A stretch of DNA of 33,308 bases from Flavobacteriales bacterium (GTDB taxonomy: Bacteria > Bacteroidota > Bacteroidia > Flavobacteriales_F > PHOS-HE28). The stretch covers positions 1-33,308 of the forward strand of contig JAEUTB010000042.1 in assembly GCA_016787995.1 (NCBI GenBank), written 5' to 3'. The notes beneath the pieces were generated by a model. That model worked only from the letters and a program-made list of their open reading frames with translations, ran no database searches and had not been told where the DNA came from. This document shows, in pieces, positions 1-8,121 of this stretch (positions are counted from its first letter, which is position 1; every line of letters starts with the position of its first letter). The translations under genes and the position numbers were made by a program.

Positions 1-1
1 A

Positions 2-1310
2 ACCACCTTCTGCTCAGGTGGAACCGTGACCCTCACCAGCAGCAGTGCCGCTGGCAACCTCTGGAGCAACGGTGCTACTACGCCGAGCATCACAGTGAGC
101 ACACCCGGCAACTACGCCGTGACCGTGACCGACGCCAACGGATGCAGTGCCGCAAGCGCTAGCACCACCGTAGCGGTGAACGTGCCGCCTGCCCCACCGG
201 TGATCAACGCCAGTGGGCCTGCCACCTTCTGTTCAGGTGGCAGCGTGACCCTGACCAGCAGCAGCGCTACTGGTAATGTGTGGAGCACTGGCGAGACCAC
301 ACAAAGCATCACGGTTAGTGCCTCCGGTAACTACTCGGTGGCGGTGACCAACGGCAACGGTTGCAGCGCGACAAGCGCAGCCACGACGGTGACGGTGAAC
401 CCGAACCCTGCTACGCCCACGATCAGCGCTGGTGGACCTTTGGCCTTCTGCGCCGGTGGCAGCGTGACCTTGACCAGCAGCAGCGCCACGGGCAACGTGT
501 GGAGCACTGGCGAGACCACACAAAGCATCGCGGTTAGTGCCTCCGGGAACTACTCGGTGACGGTGACCAACGGCAACGGGTGCAGCGCGACCAGCGCAGG
601 CACGACGGTGACGGTGAACCCGAACCCCGCTACGCCCACGATCAGCGCTGGTGGTCCTTTGGCCTTCTGCCCTGGTGGCAGCGTTACCTTGACCAGCAGC
701 AGCGCAACGGGCAATGTCTGGAGCACGGGTGCGACCACCCAGAGCATCACAGTGAACGCATCGGGCACCTACACGGTGACGGTGACCAACGGTAACGGCT
801 GCAGCGCGACCAGCGCAGGCACGACCGTGACGGTGAACCCGAACCCTTCTACGCCCACGATCAGCGCCGGTGGTACAACTACCTTCTGCGCCGGTGGCAG
901 CGTGACCTTGACCAGCAGCAGCGCCACAGGTAATGTGTGGAGCACAGGCGAGACCACACAAAGCATCACGGTTAGTGCCTCCGGTAACTACTCGGTGACG
1001 GTGACCAACGGCAACGGATGCAGCGCCACCAGCGCCAGCACCACGGTGACGGTGAACCCGACACCGGCAACACCGGTGATATCCGCCAGCGGACCGACAA
1101 CGTTCTGCCCTGGAGGGAACATCACGCTGACCAGCAATAGCGCTGCCGGCAACCTATGGAGCAATGGGGCCACGACGCCAAGTATCACCGTTGGCACATC
1201 TGGGAACTATTCTGTGACGGTGACCGATGGGAACGGATGTAGCGCCATAAGTGGTGCGACCAGCATCCTTGTTCAAGACGCCGTTGCGCCGCAAATTACC
1301 TGTCCCAACA
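2..1310 (+). repeat. Six tandem 219-bp coding repeats
   Basis: A TTCTGC-type codon pair followed by a Gly-Gly motif recurs at about 8, 227, 446, 665, 884 and 1103, an exact 219-bp (73-codon) period. The middle units are almost identical at the DNA level, including synonymous positions; the first and last are more divergent. More distant protein-level copies occur near 2440, 2670, 3590 and 3810. The array probably continues left of the window. Confidence 0.9.
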
Positions 1311-4300
1311 CCGTTACGGTGAATGCGAACGCGACTTGTACAGCGACCGCTGTGGCGCTCGGTTCACCGGTCGTTTCCGACAACTGCTCGGTGCTCAGTG
1401 TACTCAACAACGCCCCGGCCACCTTCCCATTGGGTTCTAGAAATGTGATCTGGACAGTGTCCGATCCAACAGGCAACACCAATACCTGCACCCAGACGGT
1501 GCTCGTGGTCGACAATACCCTTCCGAACATCACCTGTCCCATGGAGATCGGCGTCAACGCCGCTCCGGGCACCTGTCAAGCACTTGTCACCTATGCACAG
1601 CCAAGCTTCAACGATAACTGCCCTGGGATCACACTCAGTCAGGTGAGTGGTCTACCGAGCGGATCGACCTTCCCGGTAGGCAGTACTGTGAACGTGTTCA
1701 GGGTGACCTCTCCGAATGGGCAAACACGGGATTGTTCCTTCGCGGTTACGGTCTTCGACTCAGAAGGGCCCAGCATCAGTCCGATCGCAGATATCGTGGT
1801 CTCCTCGGGTGCCAACGCCTGCGGCGCCAACGTCTCTTGGCCAGCACCATCTGTAAGCGAGAATTGCGTAGGATGCCCTTCAGCGTCCACGCCTTCAGGG
1901 TTCACACCGATAGGCACTTATCAAGGGCGTCGGTACTTCCGCCGAACGACTTCGGAACCATGGGCCGTTGCGAATGAACGGGCCAAGAGCGTCCACGGAC
2001 ATCTCGCCATCGTGCGCGATGCAGCTACGAACAATTGGCTGCGTAATGCGATGACCGCCGCTGGGGTCACTGGAGGCTTCTGGATCGGCTTAACGGATGC
2101 AGGTTCCACCGACACCTACCGTTGGACGAACTCCACACCGGTGGTCTTCACCAATTGGCCTTCTGATGGTAGTGAGCCGAACAACAACGGTGGCCAGGAA
2201 TATTATGTCGAAGTGGAGGCTGACGGAGATTGGAACGACGAGAAGCGCATAGTCTCTTCTCCGTACGCGATCGAACTCGAGGCGGATTGTAACGTCGCTG
2301 TGCAGGTAGCAGGTCCGGCGAACGGCTCCTGGTTCCCCGTAGGAAACACGCCTGTATCCTATCGAGCCGTTGATGCCGCCGGCAATGAGACCATCCGCAC
2401 GTTCACGGTGACCGTGCTACCGAATAATACAGCACCCACGATCACAGCGAACGGGCCACTTACATTCTGTGCAGGCGATAGCGTGATCCTCATCAGCAGC
2501 AGCAGTACCAACAACAGCTGGAGCACAGGCGCCACGAGCGACCGTATAACAGTGAAGACCACGGGAACCTATTCGGTGACGGTGGACAATGGCCCAGGTT
2601 GCAGTTCAACCAGCGACCCTGTCGTTGTGAACGTTCATCCGGATCCGAGCATCCCCACGATCATGCCGAGCGGTCCTAGCACTTTCTGCCCGGGAGGCAG
2701 TGTGACGCTTACCAGCTCTGCGGCTGCCTCCTACCTCTGGAGCAATGGGGCTACGACGCAAGCTACCACCGTGAACACCACGGACTCCTACACCGTGTCC
2801 ACCACCGATAGCAATGGATGCTCCGCCACGAGCGCACCTGTGCAGGTCACGACACAGGACCTTACGCCGCCAACGATCAACTGCCCTTCGAACATCAGCG
2901 TGACGGCCGATCCTGGCTATTGCGGAAAAGAGGTGATGTTCAGTGCTTCGGCCACTGACGATTGTACGCCTACACCGACGATCACCTACTCGACACTCCC
3001 TGGCTCCGAATTCACGATCGGGGCTCCGACAACCGTTATCGCTTCCGCTTCGGATGGCGTGAACCCTCCATCCACTTGCACCTTCATGGTGACGGTGAAT
3101 GCGCCTCTGGTCGACTTCGAGTATCCGGTGACAACGATCTGCCAGAACGCCGCCCCCGTTGCTCCGAGCTTCATCTCCCATCCTGGCGGAACCTTCTCCG
3201 ACGCCAATCAGGCGGGAACCATCGACGCGAATGGGTTATTCGATCCTTCTTCGGCGAACGTAGGACCGCATACGCTCGGGTACGTCTTCAACACCGGGGC
3301 TGGATGCGTACACCATGACTGGTTCCTGATCAACGTGGTGGCAGCTCCTGTCATCAACACCGGCAACTATCCGCCGCTGTGCATCAACGATCCTGCTCTT
3401 GCCCTGAACGCGACACCTGCAGGTGGTAGTTGGGCAGGTCCAGGTATCGTGGGGAACACGTTCGACCCACTTGTCGCCGGCATCGGCACCCACGTGGTCA
3501 CGTACACGTCCAACTCGGGAAGCTGCACCGCCTCGGAAAGCACCACCATCACCGTGCTTTCCACCCCGTCCACCCCCCTCATCACGGCCTCTGGTCCCAC
3601 GACTTTCTGCGCTGGGGACAGTGTGGTGCTCAGCAGCTCGGCGGCAACCTCCTACCTATGGAGCAGTGGAGCGACCACCCAGAACATCACTGTGAGTGCT
3701 ACCGGCAACTACAACGTGGCCATCGGGAACGGAAGCGGCTGTAGCTCGATCAGCGCGAATACCAGCGTAACGGTGAACCCATTGCCTACGCCGGTGGTCA
3801 CCGCTGATGGGCCAACGACCTTCTGCACCGGTGGAAGTGTCAATCTTGTAAGCAGTAGTTCTTCCGGTAATGTCTGGACGACCGGAGCGACCACACCGAG
3901 CATCACGGTGATGACCTCAGGGTCGTACGCCGTTGCCGTGACCGACATCAACGGTTGCAGTGCTATGAGTAGTGCGGTTCCAGTTCAAGTGGATACGCCG
4001 CCTCAGCCGGTGATCGCACCCATTCCGGTCTTGTGCAGTTCTGGGGGGCCGATCGAACTCGTTGGCACCCCTTCAACGGGGACATGGTCAGGCCCAGGAG
4101 TCATTGGCGCGAGCTTCAACCCAGGATCGGCAGGACCCGGCAACCATACCATCACCTATACGGTGGGTCAACCGGGCTGCATCAACACAGCGACCATCAA
4201 TATCCAGGTCGATGAACAGTTCATCGCACCTCCGTTCAGCTATCCGGGTTCGCCTTTCTGTACTTCTGGCAGTGTGGTGCCTCCGCCCGTGTTCGCAGTT

Positions 4301-7201
4301 ACCCCGAACGCTGGTGGGTCGTTCACGAACACTGGCCTTTCCGCCTTCGATAGCGCCACCGGTCAATTCAATGCTGGCGGCACATCACCTGGAACCTATG
4401 CAGTGACCTACACCAGCGCAACGAACGGTGTTTGTCCGTCGTTGTCCATCATCACCATGGTGCAGGTGAATACCAGCGTATCGGCAGGCAATGATGCCAC
4501 GATCGAGCTGTGCGGGACCGCATCACCCGTTCCCTTGTTCGGTTCGCTACCAGGCGCCAACACCGGAGGAACATGGATATCGCCACTTGGAGTGGTCCAC
4601 AGCGGTGTTTACGACCCCGTCGTGGATGGCTCCGGGATCTATCGCTACACGGTAACAGGACCAGTAGGATGTGGATCGGATACCGCTGTTGTGGAGGTAT
4701 CAGAGACCCCTGAGCCCAACGGTGGAACACTGGTCGGTGATGCGGATCATTGCGGTACCTCGAATACGGGAACACTTCTCCTGAGCGGACATACTGGGAA
4801 CCTGCAATGGCAGAAGCGCATCAACGGTGGTCCATGGACCGACTTCGCGAATGCGACCAACTCCTACACGTATTCCAACCTACCGGTGGGCATGTATGAC
4901 TATCGCGTTGTGCTCGACGCACCCGGTTGCCCACAAGCGATGAGCAACTCCGTGACCGTTCGCGTGAGCCGTCCACCGAATGCCGGTACGGCCAACCCCA
5001 TCTTCATTTGCCAAGGCACTTCCTTCACGCTGGATGTGCTCGTGACCAGCGAAGATGTGAATGGAATATGGACGGATGTGAACGGAGCAGTTGTATCCGG
5101 TACTGTGGCTCCCATTGCGACCACCGCGTACACCTATACCGTCCCAACCAATGGCAGCTGTGCAAGTGATGCTCGCACGGTCCAAGTCACCGTTATCCAA
5201 CCGCCGAACGCCGGCAGTAACGGTAGCATAAGTGTGTGTTCAACCGACCCTGCTTTGAACTTGTTCGATGCACTCAACGGCACACCATCGACAGGAGGAA
5301 CATGGACTGGACCAAGCCCGATCACCGGAGGCTTCTACGATGCGATGTCCATGGTGCCTGGAACCTACACCTACACGGTGAACGGTCAAATACCTTGTCC
5401 AAGTGTTCAAAGCGCGGTGATCGTATCTGAAGTTACAGCTACATCGAACACCACCAGCATCAGTGCGTGCGACACCTACACCTGGAGCGTGAACGGGGCC
5501 ACCTACACCCAGAGCGGCACGTACACCGATGTGGATGATTGCCACACCGAGACCTTGGTGTTGACGATCGTGTCAAGCACGAACAACACCACGACGGTAT
5601 CGGCCTGCGACACCTATACCTGGAACATCAGTGGGTTGACGTACACGGAAAGTGGCACCTACACCAGCGTCAGCGGGTGCGGCACCCAGACCTTGGTACT
5701 GACCATCACCCCGAGCACGACCAACACCACCACGATCAGTGCGTGTGACACTTACACCTGGAGTGTGAACGGTGCCATCTACACCCAGAGCGGTACGTAC
5801 ACCGATGTAGATGACTGCCACACCGAGACCTTGGTGCTCACCATCACCCCGAGCACGAACAACACGACCACGATCAGTGCGTGCGATACGTACACATGGA
5901 GCGTGAACAGTGTCACCTACACCCAGAGCGGCACCTACGTGCACAGTGTCGGTTGTGCGAATGACACCCTCAACCTGAGCATCGTACCCACACCGACCGC
6001 GGCGTTCGACCTCGGGGCTGGCACGTTCTGCACGAACGAACAGGCGGTACTTCCGGAAGTCTCCACACCCGGTGGCCTCTTCTCAAGCAGCGAAGGATCG
6101 GCGGTCGATCCGATGAGCGGTGCTATCGATCCAGCATCGAGCGTGCCTGGGTCTTACACGATCACGTATACGATCGATGGCCAGTGTCCATCGTCCGCGA
6201 CCGTGAACGTGACCATCGTGGCAGCGCCGAACGCTGAATGGAACAGCCCAGTTTCGATCTGCGACAACTCCGGCAGCCTGCAACTGGCCGAGTTGGCGGA
6301 GAACGCTGGTGGTGTATGGAGTGGGTCCGGGGTGACCGGCACCACGCTCGATCCGGGCGGCATGGTGGGTCCTGTGACCATTACCTATACCGTGGAAAAC
6401 AGCGGGTGTACCGCTTCTGTGAGCAACGAGATCATTGTCATCGGTGCACCCCTATCAGTAGCTGGTCCGGATACGACCATTTGTGGCTACGAACTGCTAC
6501 TTACAGGCGCTGCATCCAGTGGAACGGGGATCTGGTCAGGGCCCGTTGAAGTGCTGTTCATGGACCCGAACGCTCCGAACACGAACGTCATCGCCACGGG
6601 TGCAGGTAGCTACACGCTTGTTTGGACCGTTTCCGAGAACGGCTGTTCGAGCAGCGATACCACGATAGTGACGATGAGGCCACCTGCAGACCAGCTCAAT
6701 GTCTTCGCCGGAGAGGATCAGATCCTGGAAGTGGAAACGACCACCACGCTCGAGGCGATCACGGATGCAGGAGCCCAGGTGGAATGGACGCTGGTGGGTG
6801 GAAGCGCACAGTTCGACGCACCCAACTCCGCTGCGACCATCGTCTCAGGGCTTTCACTCGGCACCAACACGGTGATGGTCACCGTATCACTTGGCAGCTG
6901 CACAGGAACCTCGGACACCCTCACCATCACAGTGGAAGACCTCTTCATACCTCAAGGCTTCTCGCCGAACGGGGATGGGGACAATGACCGGTTCGAGGTC
7001 ACCGGTATGATGGCCTATCCGAATAGTTCGTTCACCGTCTTCAACCGGTGGGGCCAGAAGGTCTACGAGAATAGCGCCTACAGCAACGAATGGGACGGTC
7101 GATCAGCGGCTGGGACAGAACTCCCCGACGACACCTATTTCTATGTATTGAACCTGGAAGGCGATCGTACGTACAACGGATTCGTCGTGATCAAGCGATG
7201 A
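2..7201 (+). CDS. Giant T9SS type-B secreted repeat adhesin with C-type lectin domain (5' end outside window)
   Basis: The frame is open from the window edge, so the N-terminus and signal peptide are missing; 2399 residues are visible. Domain order, numbered from base 2: six near-identical 73-residue Ig/PKD-like units (about 1-425), two HYR domains (about 427-587), a third HYR domain split by a C-type lectin domain (about 630-765), further divergent copies of the 73-residue unit and another HYR-like domain, many beta-sandwich segments, four 46-residue units (about 1813-1996), and a gliding-motility-associated C-terminal domain (about 2315-2399) with SPNGDGDND, FNRWGQKVYE and WDG motifs. That last domain is the type-B T9SS sorting signal, so the protein is predicted to be exported to the cell surface. 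The lectin domain keeps E725-P-N and W744-N-D, the calcium/sugar-binding motifs of mannose-type C-type lectins. The stop overlaps the next start (ATGA). An adhesive role is inferred from the domains. Confidence 0.9.
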   Translation, partial: TTFCSGGTVTLTSSSAAGNLWSNGATTPSITVSTPGNYAVTVTDANGCSAASASTTVAVNVPPAPPVINASGPATFCSGGSVTLTSSSATGNVWSTGETTQSITVSASGNYSVAVTNGNGCSATSAATTVTVNPNPATPTISAGGPLAFCAGGSVTLTSSSATGNVWSTGETTQSIAVSASGNYSVTVTNGNGCSATSAGTTVTVNPNPATPTISAGGPLAFCPGGSVTLTSSSATGNVWSTGATTQSITVNASGTYTVTVTNGNGCSATSAGTTVTVNPNPSTPTISAGGTTTFCAGGSVTLTSSSATGNVWSTGETTQSITVSASGNYSVTVTNGNGCSATSASTTVTVNPTPATPVISASGPTTFCPGGNITLTSNSAAGNLWSNGATTPSITVGTSGNYSVTVTDGNGCSAISGATSILVQDAVAPQITCPNTVTVNANATCTATAVALGSPVVSDNCSVLSVLNNAPATFPLGSRNVIWTVSDPTGNTNTCTQTVLVVDNTLPNITCPMEIGVNAAPGTCQALVTYAQPSFNDNCPGITLSQVSGLPSGSTFPVGSTVNVFRVTSPNGQTRDCSFAVTVFDSEGPSISPIADIVVSSGANACGANVSWPAPSVSENCVGCPSASTPSGFTPIGTYQGRRYFRRTTSEPWAVANERAKSVHGHLAIVRDAATNNWLRNAMTAAGVTGGFWIGLTDAGSTDTYRWTNSTPVVFTNWPSDGSEPNNNGGQEYYVEVEADGDWNDEKRIVSSPYAIELEADCNVAVQVAGPANGSWFPVGNTPVSYRAVDAAGNETIRTFTVTVLPNNTAPTITANGPLTFCAGDSVILISSSSTNNSWSTGATSDRITVKTTGTYSVTVDNGPGCSSTSDPVVVNVHPDPSIPTIMPSGPSTFCPGGSVTLTSSAAASYLWSNGATTQATTVNTTDSYTVSTTDSNGCSATSAPVQVTTQDLTPPTINCPSNISVTADPGYCGKEVMFSASATDDCTPTPTITYSTLPGSEFTIGAPTTVIASASDGVNPPSTCTFMVTVNAPLVDFEYPVTTICQNAAPVAPSFISHPGGTFSDANQAGTIDANGLFDPSSANVGPHTLGYVFNTGAGCVHHDWFLINVVAAPVINTGNYPPLCINDPALALNATPAGGSWAGPGIVGNTFDPLVAGIGTHVVTYTSNSGSCTASESTTITVLSTPSTPLITASGPTTFCAGDSVVLSSSAATSYLWSSGATTQNITVSATGNYNVAIGNGSGCSSISANTSVTVNPLPTPVVTADGPTTFCTGGSVNLVSSSSSGNVWTTGATTPSITVMTSGSYAVAVTDINGCSAMSSAVPVQVDTPPQPVIAPIPVLCSSGGPIELVGTPSTGTWSGPGVIGASFNPGSAGPGNHTITYTVGQPGCINTATINIQVDEQFIAPPFSYPGSPFCTSGSVVPPPVFAVTPNAGGSFTNTGLSAFDSATGQFNAGGTSPGTYAVTYTSATNGVCPSLSIITMVQVNTSVSAGNDATIELCGTASPVPLFGSLPGANTGGTWISPLGVVHSGVYDPVVDGSGIYRYTVTGPVGCGSDTAVVEVSETPEPNGGTLVGDADHCGTSNTGTLLLSGHTGNLQWQKRINGGPWTDFANATNSYTYSNLPVGMYDYRVVLDAPGCPQAMSNSVTVRVSRPPNAGTANPIFICQGTSFTLDVLVTSEDVNGIWTDVNGAVVSGTVAPIATTAYTYTVPTNGSCASDARTVQVTVIQPPNAGSNGSISVCSTDPALNLFDALNGTPSTGGTWTGPSPITGGFYDAMSMVPGTYTYTVNGQIPCPSVQSAVIVSEVTATSNTTSISACDTYTWSVNGATYTQSGTYTDVDDCHTETLVLTIVSSTNNTTTVSACDTYTWNISGLTYTESGTYTSVSGCGTQTLVLTITPSTTNTTTISACDTYTWSVNGAIYTQSGTYTDVDDCHTETLVLTITPSTNNTTTISACDTYTWSVNSVTYTQSGTYVHSVGCANDTLNLSIVPTPTAAFDLGAGTFCTNEQAVLPEVSTPGGLFSSSEGSAVDPMSGAIDPASSVPGSYTITYTIDGQCPSSATVNVTIVAAPNAEWNSPVSICDNSGSLQLAELAENAGGVWSGSGVTGTTLDPGGMVGPVTITYTVENSGCTASVSNEIIVIGAPLSVAGPDTTICGYELLLTGAASSGTGIWSGPVEVLFMDPNAPNTNVIATGAGSYTLVWTVSENGCSSSDTTIVTMRPPADQLNVFAGEDQILEVETTTTLEAITDAGAQVEWTLVGGSAQFDAPNSAATIVSGLSLGTNTVMVTVSLGSCTGTSDTLTITVEDLFIPQGFSPNGDGDNDRFEVTGMMAYPNSSFTVFNRWGQKVYENSAYSNEWDGRSAAGTELPDDTYFYVLNLEGDRTYNGFVVIKR
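5438..5989 (+). repeat. Four tandem 138-bp coding repeats
   Basis: A segment encoding an ACDTYTWS-like motif recurs with starts at 5465, 5603, 5741 and 5879, an exact 138-bp (46-codon) period. Units 1 and 3 are closest to each other at the DNA level, with unit 2 more divergent, which suggests past duplication of pairs. The repeats lie inside the giant adhesin gene and encode short Cys-containing beta-rich modules. Confidence 0.88.
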
Positions 7202-8121
7202 GGGCACCGATACACATACTCACCTGGGGGCTAGCGCTTTCCGCGCTCATCGGCCATGCGCAGCATACGCCGTTGACCAGCCAGTACCTCTTCAACGGCC
7301 TGGTGATCAATCCCGCCTACGCGGGAAGTCGCGATGCGTTGACGGCGAACCTCACCTACCGCCACCAATGGGTCGGTTTCGATGGTGCACCGGTCACACA
7401 AATGGTGAGCGTACACAGTCCCTTGGGGCGAAAGAAACTCGGGCTCGGTTTGCTCGTATACAACGACCGCATCGGCGTAAGCAATGCTTCAGGTGTTTTC
7501 TCCAACTACGCATATCGCATCCGGTTCCGCAACGGCAAACTGGCCTTCGGCGTGGGCGCAGGATTCACCATGTTCCGTAGTACCTGGACCACGGTGGCGC
7601 TTCAACAAAGCAGCGATCAGGCGTTCGCCGCCGACACCCGCAGTGCCTTTCGACCCAACTTCAGCACCGGGGCCTTCTACCATACCAAGAACTGGTTCGC
7701 TGGCATTTCCGCGCCTTTCCTCATCCTTCACCGGTACGATACCACCGCCGATGGGTGGCGCCTTTCAGAAAGCCGCGGTGATCTGCAACCCATGCTCACC
7801 GCAGGTTATGTCTTCCAACTGGCCCGGGACATCAAACTGAAACCCTCCACCTTGATCCGCTACCGCACTTCCAGTGGAGTTCAGGCCGATCTGAGTTCGA
7901 ACCTGATCCTCAAGGAGAAGTTCTGGGTCGGCGCTTCTTACCGGACCGGTGATGCTTTCATCGCGTCGCTCGAAGTGCTGCCCACGCCACAATGGAGGGT
8001 CGGTTACGCCTACGACCTGGGCTTATCCCAACTCGCCGCACACCACCTTGGCTCGCACGAGGTGATGCTCCAATACGAATTCGGTTACAGGATCCGCGTG
8101 AAAGACCCACGCTACTTCTAG
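7198..8121 (+). CDS. PorP/SprF family type IX secretion outer-membrane protein
   Basis: The product has 307 residues, starting at the ATG that overlaps the upstream stop (ATGA); this choice puts a signal peptide (ending near GHAQ) at the N-terminus. After it comes the family hallmark, a QYLFNGLVINPAYAGS stretch, followed by alternating amphipathic beta-strands and a C-terminal strand ending in R-Y-F, as expected of an outer-membrane beta-barrel. PorP/SprF-like proteins are known in Flavobacterium to be needed for secretion or attachment of type-B sorting-domain substrates. The gene lies directly after such a substrate gene, so it is probably the dedicated partner of that adhesin; this pairing is inferred from context. 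The next gene starts at the base after its stop. Family assignment is firm. Confidence 0.92.
   Translation: MRAPIHILTWGLALSALIGHAQHTPLTSQYLFNGLVINPAYAGSRDALTANLTYRHQWVGFDGAPVTQMVSVHSPLGRKKLGLGLLVYNDRIGVSNASGVFSNYAYRIRFRNGKLAFGVGAGFTMFRSTWTTVALQQSSDQAFAADTRSAFRPNFSTGAFYHTKNWFAGISAPFLILHRYDTTADGWRLSESRGDLQPMLTAGYVFQLARDIKLKPSTLIRYRTSSGVQADLSSNLILKEKFWVGASYRTGDAFIASLEVLPTPQWRVGYAYDLGLSQLAAHHLGSHEVMLQYEFGYRIRVKDPRYF

Noticed and set aside
2-1310. Possible CRISPR array because of regular repeats
   Set aside because: The 219-bp units are in-frame coding repeats with no short repeat-spacer structure.
7090-7197. Longer N-terminus for the first PorP/SprF protein
   Set aside because: The extension overlaps the conserved C-terminal domain of the adhesin in another frame and would bury the signal peptide.
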